Shown: positions 16,048 to 25,781, counted from the first letter of the stretch. The stretch: 64,000 bases of DNA from Prevotella lacticifex (GCF_019973375.1 NZ_BPTV01000001.1:1877104-1941103); one strand, 5' to 3'. Program-made: numbers and translations. The notes: a model not told the origin generated them from the letters alone.

Positions 16048-16797
16048 TCAGAAAGTCCACTTCGCAGCAACGGTAGGTATGGCGTAGAACTTATTATTCT
16101 TGCCATACTCGTTGTAGACGAAGTTGTTGCTGACCTCGACCTCAGAGCCGAGCGAGAGCTTTATCTTCTCCCATCCCTTGATGGTGTTGAGGTTAAACCA
16201 GAACTGCGGCTCCGACTGTAGGACGAGATTGCCATTGACTCTCTTGTTATACCAAAGGTCGCAATAGCCGTCGAAGGTGCAGAGGCCATGGGCGAAAGTA
16301 GTGCTCCACACCTCCGTGAGCTGCCAGCTGTTGAAAGCGCCCATGTCACGATGATGGTTGGCAAAGTAGTACTTCCACAGAAGCTGGACGGAGAAAGTAC
16401 GGGCAAAATCCTTGGAATGCCAGTTCCAGGCTCCTCCGGCCAAGGCCACATGCTGATAGCGGTTACCATAATAGCTCGACGGAGTCTCACCGGTCTCGGC
16501 ACCACCGTTATATTCCACATGGGCAGCCCAGTGCTTGTCCTTGGTGACGTTGAACTCGCGGGATACTTCCCAGTAAGCACCTTTCACTCCATCGTTCTTA
16601 TAATCGAGATCGATGAACAGAAACGTAGAGCCCCAGTCGTCGGGTTTGAACATCTCGACAGTAGTCGTGACGCTCTGACGCGGAGTCAGGTCGCTGTAAA
16701 GGCTGTGGCCTAAATCGTAGTGAAACTGGATGTTTTGTGCCGAAGCACTTGAAAAAGCTGCCACCAAAACGATGGCGAGGGAAAACAATTTCTTCAT
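16048..16797 (-). CDS. DUF5020-type outer-membrane protein (Tsx-like)
   Basis: 249-aa exported protein (signal peptide MKKLFSLAIVLVAAFSSASA). The sequence alternates as in a small beta-barrel and is rich in W, Y and F (GSTFLFIDLDYKNDGVKG, YFANHHRDMGAFNSWQL, VEVSNNFVYNEYGKNNKFYA), ending in aromatic KWTF as outer-membrane strands do. This fits DUF5020, which is related to the nucleoside channel Tsx. A channel for nucleosides or similar solutes is therefore possible but unproven. Monocistronic, with a perfect promoter upstream. Confidence 0.8.
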   Translation of the reverse strand: MKKLFSLAIVLVAAFSSASAQNIQFHYDLGHSLYSDLTPRQSVTTTVEMFKPDDWGSTFLFIDLDYKNDGVKGAYWEVSREFNVTKDKHWAAHVEYNGGAETGETPSSYYGNRYQHVALAGGAWNWHSKDFARTFSVQLLWKYYFANHHRDMGAFNSWQLTEVWSTTFAHGLCTFDGYCDLWYNKRVNGNLVLQSEPQFWFNLNTIKGWEKIKLSLGSEVEVSNNFVYNEYGKNNKFYAIPTVAAKWTF

Positions 16798-16830
16798 TTT
16801 CAGTATTTATTGTGAATTATTAACATGGCA

Positions 16831-16861
16831 CAAAGGTACTGCAAAATATAGAGACGGCAAA
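16831..16861 (-). promoter_or_regulatory. Promoter of the DUF5020 gene
   Basis: Reverse strand: TACCTTTG (16831-16838), 19-nt spacer, TTTG (16858-16861). Perfect match to consensus. Confidence 0.8.
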
Positions 16862-16902
16862 ATTTAAACATAATTAAAAAGCAAAATTCCAAAATGATTT
16901 GC

Positions 16903-16910
16903 TAACTTTG
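16903..16910 (+). promoter_or_regulatory. -7 box of trmD
   Basis: TAACTTTG ends only 9 nt before the trmD ATG at 16920, so the mRNA would have a leader of a few nucleotides. No TTTG is visible at -33. Confidence 0.55.
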
Positions 16911-16919
16911 CAGTCAATT

Positions 16920-17603
16920 ATGAGAATAGACATTATCACTGTGCTCCCCGAGATGCTCGAGGGATTCCTGCACGAGAGTATCCTTGCCAGGGCCGAGAAG
17001 AAGGGTCTGGCCACGATTTGTCTGCACAACCTCCGCGACTATACGCTCGACAAGTGGCGTCGCGTCGACGACTATCCCTTCGGTGGTCAGGCTGGCATGG
17101 TCATGCAGATAGAGCCCATCGACAGAGCCATTACGGCGCTTAAAGCCGAACGCGACTACGACGAGGTGATTTTCGTCAGTCCCGACGGCGAGCAGTTTAA
17201 CCAGCACGTAGCCAACGACTTATCGATGAAGAAGAACATAATCATCCTCGCCGGCCACTACAAGGGCGTGGACCAGCGCGTGCGCGACCATCTCATCACG
17301 CGTGAGATATCCGTCGGCGACTACGTCCTCACCGGTGGCGAGCTGCCGGCAGCCATCATCAGCGATGCCATCGTCCGACTGGTTCCCGGTGTCATCAGCG
17401 ACGACCAGAGCGCGCTGTCCGACTGCTATCAGGACGACATGCTCGCAGCGCCCATCTACACCCGACCGCGCGAATATAAAGGTTGGAAGGTGCCCGACAT
17501 ACTGCTCAGTGGCAACGAAGCAAAGATACGGCAGTGGGAATTCGACCAGGCCATGGAACGCACAAAGCGTTTGCGCCCCGACCTGCTGAAAAACAAAGAC
17601 TGA
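16920..17603 (+). CDS. trmD: tRNA (guanine-37-N1)-methyltransferase TrmD
   Basis: Methylates G37 next to the anticodon of several tRNAs with S-adenosylmethionine, preventing +1 frameshifts. 227 aa. Motifs are [20 protein letters not shown] at the start, [14 protein letters not shown], the trefoil-knot SAM site ([28 protein letters not shown]) and [19 protein letters not shown]. The start at MRIDIITV is the family start; an in-frame ATG at 16899 would lie upstream of or inside the -7 box, so it cannot be used from this promoter. Single gene, divergent from the DUF5020 gene. Confidence 0.95.
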   Translation: MRIDIITVLPEMLEGFLHESILARAEKKGLATICLHNLRDYTLDKWRRVDDYPFGGQAGMVMQIEPIDRAITALKAERDYDEVIFVSPDGEQFNQHVANDLSMKKNIIILAGHYKGVDQRVRDHLITREISVGDYVLTGGELPAAIISDAIVRLVPGVISDDQSALSDCYQDDMLAAPIYTRPREYKGWKVPDILLSGNEAKIRQWEFDQAMERTKRLRPDLLKNKD

Positions 17604-17705
17604 CCATGAAACGGCCCTGACGGCACTACAACCGCCAGGCCCAAAGACTGAAAAGAAAAGAAAAACGGTCTGACTTAGCGTCCAGCCATAGGCAAATGGG
17701 AAGAT

Positions 17706-17740
17706 GGTATTGGCCCGTAGCCAATACCTATTTTATATAT
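17706..17740. terminator. Hairpin between trmD and the patatin gene
   Basis: GGTATTGG (17706-17713) pairs with CCAATACC (17721-17728), followed on the forward strand by TATTTTATAT. It ends exactly at the patatin stop codon and can serve both convergent genes. Confidence 0.65.
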
Positions 17741-18585
17741 TTACAGACGAAGCGCTCTCCACTGAGGAATCCTTCCTCGTAGAGCGCTTCGAGTTTTTTA
17801 GTGTCCTTCTCCATCCTTCCCACGACAACTGGGGCCTGCGGACGGATGACCAGGGCCTTTCCGCTTGCCTCCAACTCGTCGACAAAATCCATTTGCTTAT
17901 TGTAGACAGCCAACCGACGGCTCAGCAGAACCCTCAGCCGAGGGTAGTTGCGGTAGATGAACGGTGGCTGTTTGCGATCCTTACCGGGGTCGCGCCAGCC
18001 CTTGCTGTGGGTAGTGACGATGACGTTGAACTCATGACCCGCAGCCATGGCATGAGCCACAGGAATAGAGTCGATGATGCCACCGTCTAGCATGGGCTTT
18101 CCGTCGACGGTAACAATCTTGCTCACATAAGGCAAACTCGACGACGCACGGGCGATAGCAAGGAGACGATGGCGGTCGCCGGAATACTCCGACAGATACT
18201 CCGACAGCCCTGTCTGGCAATTAGTTGTAACCATCTCGAACTCATAGCCACGGCGGCAGTTGTCGAAATAAGTATCATAGTCGTAGGGAACCAGTTCGTT
18301 GGGAAACCGGTTGTAAAGAAGATCGGGGTCGAAAATGCAGCCCTGAGTAACAAGATGGCGCACACCAATATAGTCATAGCGGGCCAGCATGTCGATATTT
18401 GAGATACGCGCGCGACGGGGCTGACGGCTGGCATACGACAATCCGTTGCAAGCTCCGGCCGACACCGCCACGACATAGCGGAAATAAACCTCATACTTCA
18501 TAAACGCGTCGAGAACACCCGAAGTGAACACCCCGCGCATGCCGCCTCCCTCGAGGACAAGACCTGTATTTCTATCAATATGCAT
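17728..18585 (-). CDS. Patatin-like phospholipase family protein
   Basis: 285-aa cytoplasmic or membrane-associated lipid acyl hydrolase. The oxyanion hole GGGMRG is near the N-terminus (LVLEGGGMRGVFTSGVLDAF), the nucleophile Ser sits in VSAGACNG (GxSxG with Ala at the first position), and the catalytic Asp lies in MLDGGIIDSIPV. This gives the Ser-Asp dyad of the family. No signal peptide or membrane helix. The length is typical of the short bacterial group. Divergent from pepP, with a TATCTTTG -7 box at 18607-18614. The substrate is unknown. Confidence 0.88.
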   Translation of the reverse strand: MHIDRNTGLVLEGGGMRGVFTSGVLDAFMKYEVYFRYVVAVSAGACNGLSYASRQPRRARISNIDMLARYDYIGVRHLVTQGCIFDPDLLYNRFPNELVPYDYDTYFDNCRRGYEFEMVTTNCQTGLSEYLSEYSGDRHRLLAIARASSSLPYVSKIVTVDGKPMLDGGIIDSIPVAHAMAAGHEFNVIVTTHSKGWRDPGKDRKQPPFIYRNYPRLRVLLSRRLAVYNKQMDFVDELEASGKALVIRPQAPVVVGRMEKDTKKLEALYEEGFLSGERFVCKYIK

Positions 18586-18606
18586 AAAAACTCGTTAAAT
18601 CAAATG

Positions 18607-18644
18607 CAAAGATAACGTTTTTTGTTTTAAAATTAGTAACTTTG
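18607..18644. promoter_or_regulatory. Divergent -7 boxes for patatin gene and pepP
   Basis: Reverse TATCTTTG (18607-18614) for the patatin gene and forward TAACTTTG (18637-18644) for the aminopeptidase gene. Clear -33 boxes at the usual spacing are missing for both. Confidence 0.55.
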
Positions 18645-18670
18645 CAACAGAATTTAAAACAACAACAATA

Positions 18671-20071
18671 ATGTTCAGTAAACAGACTTACATCAACCGC
18701 CGCCAGGAGCTGAAAAAGCTCGTCGGAACAGGGGTTGTGATTCTTTTCGGCAACAACGAGAGTCCCGCCAATTTTCCGGCCAACGGCTACTATCCGTTCC
18801 GGCAGGACTCATCATTCCTATACTTTTTCGGGCAACAGCGCGATGGCCTCATCGGCGTTATCGACATCGACAACGACATTGAAACCCTCGTGGGCGATGA
18901 TATCGACATCGACGATATAGTTTGGTACGGAAGCGTCGACAGCGTCCACGACATGGCTGAGCAGGTGGGCGTAGCCAATTCGGCACCGATGAAGACGATG
19001 AAAACAATCTGCAACGATGCCATGCGCAACCACCGCAAGATACACTTCCTGCCGCCCTACCGCCACGACATCATGATTCAAATCTTCGATCTGCTCGGCA
19101 TTCACCCCAACCAGCAGAAGGAGAGCGCATCGATGGACCTCATAAAGGCCGTCGTGAAGATGCGGTCGACGAAGACGCAGGAAGAGATTGACGAGCTCGA
19201 GCGGGCCGCTGTCATAGGCTACAAGATGCACACAACGGCCATGAGGCTCACAAAGCCGGGAGTGACCGAGAAGTTCATCGGCGGACAAGTCGACGGCATA
19301 GCCAACTCTTACGGCTCAATGGTCTCATTCCCAACGATTTTCTCGCAGCATGGCGAGATTATGCACGGCAATCCGTCGATGGCTGAACTGCAGAGTGGAA
19401 GGCTCGTCCTCTGCGATGCCGGTGCCGAGACAATCAACCACTACTGCTCCGACAACACCCGCACATACCCTGTCAACGGAAAATTCACCGACCGACAGCT
19501 GTCTATATATAAGGTAGTGGAGGAATGCCACGACCAGGTTCTGCAACTTGCACGTCCGGGTGTGAAATATGCCGATGTGCACTTTGCCATCTGCCGCATT
19601 ATCTTCAACCGCATGAAGGAGTTAGGTCTGGCCAGGGGCAATACCGAGGATGCAATAGCCGAGGGAGCACACGCAATGTTCCTGCCCCACGGATTGGGCC
19701 ACATGATGGGCATGGACGTACACGATATGGAGTCGCTCGACCAGATAAACGTAGGTTTCGACGAGGAGACGAGGCCGAACCTCGAACAGTTCGGTACCAA
19801 CTGCCTGCGCATGGGGCGCCGCCTCGAAGAGGGATTCGTTGTCACCGACGAGCCGGGAATATACTTCATTCCGGACCTCATCGACAAATGGCGCGCCGAG
19901 AACCACTGCGCCGACTTCCTGAACTTCGACGAACTCGACAAGTACAAGGACTTCGGTGGAATACGCATCGAGGACGACGTGCTCATAACCAAGGACGGAT
20001 GCCGCTTCATCGGCAAGGACCGCATACCTTATCATCCTCAGGATGTCGAGGAGTTCATGAAGAATAATTAA
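18671..20071 (+). CDS. pepP: Xaa-Pro aminopeptidase (M24 family)
   Basis: Removes an N-terminal residue that precedes proline. The 466 residues have an N-terminal AMP_N domain (INRRQELKKLVGTGVVILFG, RQDSSFLYFFG) and a C-terminal pita-bread metallopeptidase domain. The five metal ligands are visible in LCDAGAETIN and CSDNTRTYP (Asp, Asp), HGLGHMMGMDVHD (His), VTDEPGIYF (Glu) and GGIRIEDDVLI (Glu). Two Mn/Co ions are expected. No signal peptide, so it is cytoplasmic. An 89-bp gap holding a small hairpin (TTCCC / GGGAA type) separates it from the next peptidase gene. Confidence 0.94.
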   Translation: MFSKQTYINRRQELKKLVGTGVVILFGNNESPANFPANGYYPFRQDSSFLYFFGQQRDGLIGVIDIDNDIETLVGDDIDIDDIVWYGSVDSVHDMAEQVGVANSAPMKTMKTICNDAMRNHRKIHFLPPYRHDIMIQIFDLLGIHPNQQKESASMDLIKAVVKMRSTKTQEEIDELERAAVIGYKMHTTAMRLTKPGVTEKFIGGQVDGIANSYGSMVSFPTIFSQHGEIMHGNPSMAELQSGRLVLCDAGAETINHYCSDNTRTYPVNGKFTDRQLSIYKVVEECHDQVLQLARPGVKYADVHFAICRIIFNRMKELGLARGNTEDAIAEGAHAMFLPHGLGHMMGMDVHDMESLDQINVGFDEETRPNLEQFGTNCLRMGRRLEEGFVVTDEPGIYFIPDLIDKWRAENHCADFLNFDELDKYKDFGGIRIEDDVLITKDGCRFIGKDRIPYHPQDVEEFMKNN

Positions 20072-20160
20072 GACAAAAAATATTCAAGATAATAACAATT
20101 CAAAACGTATCAAACCTGATTCCCTCACCAATAGGGGAACATGGTAGACTTAATTTGTGT

Positions 20161-21363
20161 ATGAAAAAATTAATCGCACTTGCACTGATGGCAGTGATTG
20201 CCACGGGCGCGAAAGCAGAAGAGAAGAAAGACAGTGTCAACCCTAACAAGCCTGTCTTCACGGTAATCAAGAAGAATCCTATCACAAGCATCAAGGATCA
20301 GAACCGCTCAGGTACGTGCTGGGACTACTCCACGCTCAGTTTCTTCGAGGCTGAAATTCTCAAGAAGAGCGGAAAGACCTACGACCTCAGCGAGGCCTTC
20401 GTAGCCAACAAGACATATATGGACCGCGCTATTCAGGTGGTACGCCTCCATGGCGACTGCCAGTTCTCGGAGGGCGGTTCGGCCTACGACCCACTCTACT
20501 GCCTCGAACATTACGGAATTGTGCCGCAGAGTGCTGAGGACTACCCTACTACGAATCCTGACGACTCGCTGTTCAACTTCAACGAGTTCTTCTCGGTCAT
20601 GACTCCATACGTCGAGGCTGTGGCAAAGAACAAGGCCAGCCGCATAAGCCCTAACTGGAAACAGGGTCTGCAGGGCATCCTCGACTCTTATCTCGGCAAG
20701 GCTCCGGAGTCGTTCACATACGAAGGAAAAACTTATACACCGAAGTCGTTTGCTGAGAGCCTCGGCCTCAACTGGTCCGACTACGTCAGCATCACTTCCT
20801 ACACCCACCATCCGTTCTGGACTTCGTTCGCTGTCGAGGTGCAGGACAACTGGCGTAACCCTCAGTCTTACAACGTTCCAATGAACGATATGATGCGCAT
20901 CATCGACAACGCTATCGACAACGGCTACACTGTAGCATGGGGCGGTGATGTCAGCGAGCCGGGATTCACCCGCAAAGGCCTCGCTTACATGGTCGATGCT
21001 AAGAAAATTGAGGACAACAAAGGTAGCGACATGGCTCACTGGCTCGGTCTGTCGAACACTGAGAAGCGCAACCTCATCGACTCACTCGGCGTGAACGTTC
21101 CGGAGGTTACACCGACTCAGAAGCAGCGCCAGGAGCGTTTCGACGACTGGGAGCTCACCGACGACCACGGAATGCTTATCTACGGTGTCGCTAAGGATCA
21201 GAAAGGTAAGGAATACTACATGGTAAAGAACTCCTGGGGTGACACCGGCGACTACCACGGTATCTGGTATATGACAAAGAATTTCATTGCCGCAAACACA
21301 ATGGACTTCCTCGTCAACAAGAACGCTATCCCTAAGGACATCAGAAAGAAATTAGGTATCTGA
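20161..21363 (+). CDS. C1-family cysteine peptidase (aminopeptidase C/bleomycin hydrolase type)
   Basis: 400-aa exported peptidase. I start at ATG 20161 (MKKLIALALMAVIATGAKAE, a clear signal peptide) rather than a TTG two codons earlier. The papain triad is present: Cys53 in NRSGTCWDYS, His in DDHGMLIYG, and Asn in VKNSWGDTGDYHGIWYM. The Gln of the oxyanion hole is in KDQNRSG. The insertions and length match the bleomycin-hydrolase-like C1B group, but with a signal peptide, so it probably works in the periplasm or outside. Followed by a very stable terminator. Confidence 0.92.
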   Translation: MKKLIALALMAVIATGAKAEEKKDSVNPNKPVFTVIKKNPITSIKDQNRSGTCWDYSTLSFFEAEILKKSGKTYDLSEAFVANKTYMDRAIQVVRLHGDCQFSEGGSAYDPLYCLEHYGIVPQSAEDYPTTNPDDSLFNFNEFFSVMTPYVEAVAKNKASRISPNWKQGLQGILDSYLGKAPESFTYEGKTYTPKSFAESLGLNWSDYVSITSYTHHPFWTSFAVEVQDNWRNPQSYNVPMNDMMRIIDNAIDNGYTVAWGGDVSEPGFTRKGLAYMVDAKKIEDNKGSDMAHWLGLSNTEKRNLIDSLGVNVPEVTPTQKQRQERFDDWELTDDHGMLIYGVAKDQKGKEYYMVKNSWGDTGDYHGIWYMTKNFIAANTMDFLVNKNAIPKDIRKKLGI

Positions 21364-21372
21364 TACTGAAAA

Positions 21373-21470
21373 CCCCTTCAAGCCGAGAGTCGGACGATGA
21401 AGATAGCAATGCGGAACAAATCGTTCCCGTCATCGTCCAAGACCTACAAAAGCTTGAAGGGGCTTTTTTT
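21373..21470 (+). terminator. Large nested terminator of the C1 peptidase gene
   Basis: The outer 11-bp stem (21373-21383 with 21452-21462) encloses an inner 9-bp stem (GGACGATGA at 21392-21400, TCATCGTCC at 21430-21438), followed by T7. The structure is about 90 nt long. Confidence 0.9.
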
Positions 21471-21654
21471 GTCATTTCGTTTCATTGACACTTAAATCGT
21501 ATTCAGCTGATAAGGATGAATGCCATTCCCATGATTAACATCAAAAATCAATCGCAGCACACTAACGTTTCCATCGTATGATTGATAATTCTGACCTTAT
21601 TTCCGAAGCCCACGAAAACGGACAATAACAACGAAAAATCTTAACAGCATTTCA

Positions 21655-21764
21655 ATACATATCATTTGGGCTTCCCAAACGGCCTGTTTCGCATCGTCAA
21701 ACGGCCCATTTCGCATCGTCAAACGGCCCGTTTCGCAACGCAAAATGACCGCTTTTGTAAGTCA
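21655..21764. repeat. Five-unit 22-bp palindrome array, type 1, copy 2
   Basis: 14-bp units at 21655, 21677, 21699, 21721 and 21743: ATACATATCATTTG, AAACGGCCTGTTTC, AAACGGCCCATTTC, AAACGGCCCGTTTC, AAATGACCGCTTTT. The linkers GCATCGTC are identical after units 2 and 3. It lies in the spacer after the C1 peptidase terminator. Confidence 0.95.
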
Positions 21765-21848
21765 CTGACTATCAGAGTATAACAAGAGTAGCATTTCGTT
21801 GTTAATAATGTGAATTATCTTTACACGAAAAGAATGGATGGAAGATAA

Positions 21849-22040
21849 TTTCAAAGAGGTTGCAAAGGTCATTGGAAGCTGTACAAGCAGATTCTTAAAT
21901 GGTCTATTGAAATTTCAAATAAGGGAAAAGGAATTGCCCAGAAAGAGCATGAAAAACTGAAAGTTGACATTGAACGGCTGCTAAAGGACGCAGATGCGAC
22001 CGGGGAAGAAAGAATGGAAAGAGGGTTTTGTTTTTGTTAA
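21849..22040 (+). pseudogene. Possible coding remnant
   Basis: A 63-codon stretch open in one frame without a usable start reads KGHWKLYKQILKWSIEISNK, then AQKEHEKLKVDIERLLKDAD and stops. The charged amphipathic composition looks protein-like rather than random, and the 5' part is missing. It might be a decayed transposase or other gene; I cannot assign it. It lies between the type 1 array and recJ. Confidence 0.3.
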
Positions 22041-22111
22041 ATAATATATAGTTGTTCCGTTTTATCATTTTTTATTAGTAACTTTACACGCAGAAATAAA
22101 AAACAATTAAA

Positions 22112-23842
22112 ATGCATTTTAAATGGAACTACGAGCCACCTACATCTGATCAACGAAAAGCCGCCGAGGAGTTAGGGCAGAAGATGGGCGTCAGTCCTGT
22201 CATTGCGTTCCTGCTGCTGAGGCGCGGCATAACCACAGAGAGTGCTGCCAAGAGATTCTTCCGGCCGCAGCTTGCCGACCTCATCAATCCGTTCTTGATG
22301 AAAGATATGGATGCTGCCGTCGACAGGCTCAATGACGCTATGGGTAGAAAGGAGCGCATTCTCGTTTATGGCGACTACGATGTAGACGGATGCACCGCCG
22401 TGGCATTGGTTTACAAATTTCTGCGTCAGTTCTATTCAAACATCGACTACTATATCCCCGACAGATATGACGAGGGATATGGTGTCAGCAAGAAAGGAAT
22501 TGACCACGCCAAGGCCACCGGAGTGAAACTGATAATCATCCTTGATTGCGGCATAAAGGCTGTCAAGGAGATAGAGTATGCCAAGAGCCTTGGCATCGAC
22601 TTCATCATTTGCGACCATCATGTGCCTGACGACGAGCTGCCGCCGGCTGTGGCCATACTAAATCCCAAGCGTCCCGACGACTCCTATCCTTTCAAGTATC
22701 TGTGCGGGTGCGGTGTGGGATTCAAGTTCATGCAGGCCTTCGCCAAGAACAATGGGATTCCTTTCTCAAGGCTCATCCCCCTACTCGACTTCTGCGCCGT
22801 GAGCATTGCTGCCGACTTGGTGCCGGTTGTCGAGGAGAACAGGATTCTTGCCTTCCACGGACTGAAACAGATCAATCAGAACCCAAGTATCGGACTGAAA
22901 GCTATTCTCGACATCTGCGGACTCACCGGGCGCGAAATATCGATGAGCGAGATAATCTTCAAGATTGGGCCGCGAATCAATGCCAGCGGAAGAATGGAGA
23001 ACGGAAGGGAGACCGTCGACCTGCTCGTGGAGCGCGACTACAACAAGGCGCTCCATGAGGCTAAGCACATCGACAAGTATAACGAGAAGCGAAAGGATGT
23101 CGACAGGCACATGACCGAAGAGGCAAATACTATCGTGGAACGCCTTGAGAATCAGAAGCATCAGAACAGTATTGTCCTCTATGATGAGCACTGGAAGAAA
23201 GGTGTCATCGGTATAGTGGCTTCAAGACTCACGGAGATTTACTTCCGGCCGACAGTTGTACTGACGCGCGACGGCAATTTGGCTACGGGCTCAGCGCGAT
23301 CTGTGGCGGGATTCGACATCTACTCAGCGATAAAGAGCTGCCGCGACCTGCTGTTGAACTTCGGTGGACACACCTATGCCGCCGGACTGACGCTGAAATG
23401 GGATGATGTAAAGGAATTTCGTGACAGATTCCAGCAGTATGTCGATGAGCATATCCAGCCGGAACAAACTGAAGCTATGCTCAACATCGATGCAATAATC
23501 GACTTCAAGGACATAACAAAGAAATTCCACAACGAACTGAAAAAATTCTCGCCATTCGGACCGGGAAACGAAAAGCCGCTATTCTGCACAAAGAATGTTT
23601 ATGACTTCGGCACGAGTAAGGTGGTCGGACGGGAACAGGAACATATTAAATTGGAACTCGTCGACTCAAAGTCGAACAATGTCATGAACGGAATAGCGTT
23701 CGGACAGAGTGCAGCAGCACGATACATAAAATCGAAACACAGCTTCGACATTGCGTACACCATTGAGGATAATATCTTCAAAAGGGGTGCCGTGCAACTG
23801 CAGATAGAGGACATTAAGCCAACGGATACCGAGGATCTATAA
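22112..23842 (+). CDS. recJ: Single-stranded-DNA exonuclease RecJ
   Basis: 5'-3' ssDNA exonuclease for recombination and mismatch repair. 576 aa. The DHH-family metal motifs are clear: VYGDYDVDGCTAVAL, IILDCGIKA, and FIICDHHVPDDELPP (DHH), then the core GRINASGRM variant (IGPRINASGRMENG) and DHHA1 motif FGGHTYAAGLTLK. The C-terminal OB-fold region is present (VVGREQEHIKLELV). The stop is 7 bp before recQ, so the two form a repair operon, which matches their joint action in resection. Confidence 0.96.
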   Translation: MHFKWNYEPPTSDQRKAAEELGQKMGVSPVIAFLLLRRGITTESAAKRFFRPQLADLINPFLMKDMDAAVDRLNDAMGRKERILVYGDYDVDGCTAVALVYKFLRQFYSNIDYYIPDRYDEGYGVSKKGIDHAKATGVKLIIILDCGIKAVKEIEYAKSLGIDFIICDHHVPDDELPPAVAILNPKRPDDSYPFKYLCGCGVGFKFMQAFAKNNGIPFSRLIPLLDFCAVSIAADLVPVVEENRILAFHGLKQINQNPSIGLKAILDICGLTGREISMSEIIFKIGPRINASGRMENGRETVDLLVERDYNKALHEAKHIDKYNEKRKDVDRHMTEEANTIVERLENQKHQNSIVLYDEHWKKGVIGIVASRLTEIYFRPTVVLTRDGNLATGSARSVAGFDIYSAIKSCRDLLLNFGGHTYAAGLTLKWDDVKEFRDRFQQYVDEHIQPEQTEAMLNIDAIIDFKDITKKFHNELKKFSPFGPGNEKPLFCTKNVYDFGTSKVVGREQEHIKLELVDSKSNNVMNGIAFGQSAAARYIKSKHSFDIAYTIEDNIFKRGAVQLQIEDIKPTDTEDL

Positions 23843-23849
23843 TATTTCT

Positions 23850-25751
23850 ATGGACAGATACCTTGAAATCCTTCACAGGTACTGGGGTTATCCCGACTTC
23901 CGCGGAATTCAACGCGAGATAATCGAGAGCATTGGCTCCGGCACGGATACTTTAGGACTGATGCCTACCGGCGGGGGAAAGTCACTGACTTTCCAGGTGC
24001 CGGCACTGGCACAGAAAGGCGTATGCGTAGTTATCACACCGCTGATATCGCTGATGAAGGACCAGGTAGACCACCTGAAGCAAAGAAATATTCCGGCTGC
24101 GGCAATATATTCGGGAATGAGACAGGACGAGATAGTCACCATTCTCGAAAACAGTATCTTCGGAGGAATAAAGATTTTGTATGTAGCACCGGAGAGATTG
24201 GGCTCAGAACTGTTCTTAGCCAAGCTCAGCCACATGAGGGTAAGCTTCATTACCGTCGACGAAGCGCACTGCATCAGCCAGTGGGGTCACGACTTCCGAC
24301 CGGCGTATCTGCAGATAGCCAAACTGCGGACGCTCTGCCCCGACGCGCCAATACTGGCACTAACGGCTACGGCAACGAAGGAGGTAATAGAAGATATAAG
24401 GAAACAGCTCCAGTTTAAGGACGATAATGTCTTCAGGATGAGTTTCGAGCGGAAGAATCTGGCGTATGTAGTTCGCTACACGGAGGATAAGATGTCGGAA
24501 CTCGTTCATATACTTAAATGTACAAGTGGGTCGGCAATAGTCTACGTAAGATACAGAAAACGCACTAAGGAGATCGCCAAGCTCCTTAATGACAACAAGA
24601 TACCGGCCACGTGGTACCACGCCGGCATCAATCCGGAGGAGAAAAGCAAGCGACAGGAGGACTGGCAGAATGATAAGGTGAGGGTGATGGTGGCCACCAA
24701 CGCCTTCGGAATGGGTATCGACAAACCAGATGTCAGAACGGTCATCCATCCCGATCCACCCTCATCAATTGAAGAATACTTCCAGGAAGCGGGCAGAGCA
24801 GGACGCGACGGAGGAAAGAGTTATGCTGTACTGTTATGGAACACCGGTGACAAACGGACTCTGCACAAGAGAATATCCGACACTTACCCGCCGATAGACT
24901 TTATCCAGGACGTTTACGAACATCTCGCTTATTTCTACGAAGTGGGCGTAAACAGCGGAAGAGGAGCAAAGTTCGAATTCAATATCGCAGCCTTCTCAAG
25001 GACTTATGGATTCCCGTCACTGAGGGTGAACTCGGCTCTCGTCATTCTTAGTCAGGCCGGATACATTACTTATGACCAGATGCCGGACACGAAATCGAGG
25101 CTGATGATAAACGTAACACCGAACGATCTGTATAAGATTAACTTCCCTCATAATGAGGACATTACGCTGACTGCACTCATCAGGGAATATGGCGGTGTGT
25201 TCAGAAACGGCTACGTATTCATCGACGAGGAACTGATTTCAAGAATGAGCGGTCTGAATAGAGATGAGACTTATTCCGCCCTGATTTCGCTTAGCCGGAA
25301 AAGGATAGTCAGCTATATCCCACGCTCGAATGTACCGACAATCAGATATGAGACTGACCGCGTTGATGGAAAGGATGTAAAAATATCGGAGGATGTCTAT
25401 GAACTGAGGAAAAAGGAACTGGCAAAGCACATTGAATCAGTCATAGACTATATGGAGAATGATGATGTATGCCGGAGCAGACAGTTACTCAGGTACTTTG
25501 GCGATAAAGAATCGGACGACTGCGGACAGTGTGATGTCTGCATAAGTCATAAGAACAGCAAAGCCAAGGAAGATGTCTTTATAAATGCTCAGAAAGAAAT
25601 AATCAGCTTTCTGTCAGACGGAAAGAAGCATTGGATAAAGGAACTCTACAATCTGAATGTTCCAAATCCAGCTCTTAGCGAGGCACTCGATTATCTTGTG
25701 AAAGAAGAAAAGGTAGAAATAGAAAATATTTTCATCCGTATAGCCGAATAA
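23850..25751 (+). CDS. recQ: ATP-dependent DNA helicase RecQ
   Basis: 3'-5' helicase of 633 aa. Walker A MPTGGGKSLTFQ, DEAH box VDEAHCISQWGHDFRP with the aromatic-rich loop following, motif III LTATAT, motif VI QEAGRAGRDG. The RecQ-C-terminal zinc cluster is present (CRSRQLL, then CGQCDVC). The C-terminus ends in a short winged-helix-like segment; an HRDC domain is not evident, so this is a compact RecQ. Translation starts 7 bp after recJ. Confidence 0.95.
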   Translation: MDRYLEILHRYWGYPDFRGIQREIIESIGSGTDTLGLMPTGGGKSLTFQVPALAQKGVCVVITPLISLMKDQVDHLKQRNIPAAAIYSGMRQDEIVTILENSIFGGIKILYVAPERLGSELFLAKLSHMRVSFITVDEAHCISQWGHDFRPAYLQIAKLRTLCPDAPILALTATATKEVIEDIRKQLQFKDDNVFRMSFERKNLAYVVRYTEDKMSELVHILKCTSGSAIVYVRYRKRTKEIAKLLNDNKIPATWYHAGINPEEKSKRQEDWQNDKVRVMVATNAFGMGIDKPDVRTVIHPDPPSSIEEYFQEAGRAGRDGGKSYAVLLWNTGDKRTLHKRISDTYPPIDFIQDVYEHLAYFYEVGVNSGRGAKFEFNIAAFSRTYGFPSLRVNSALVILSQAGYITYDQMPDTKSRLMINVTPNDLYKINFPHNEDITLTALIREYGGVFRNGYVFIDEELISRMSGLNRDETYSALISLSRKRIVSYIPRSNVPTIRYETDRVDGKDVKISEDVYELRKKELAKHIESVIDYMENDDVCRSRQLLRYFGDKESDDCGQCDVCISHKNSKAKEDVFINAQKEIISFLSDGKKHWIKELYNLNVPNPALSEALDYLVKEEKVEIENIFIRIAE

Positions 25752-25767
25752 GAATTGCTATTCGGCT
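25742..25767 (+). terminator. Hairpin at the recQ 3' end
   Basis: Perfect 9-bp stem AGCCGAATA / TATTCGGCT with an 8-nt loop spanning the recQ stop. No T-run follows. Confidence 0.5.
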
Positions 25768-25781
25768 CTGCTCTGCGTATC

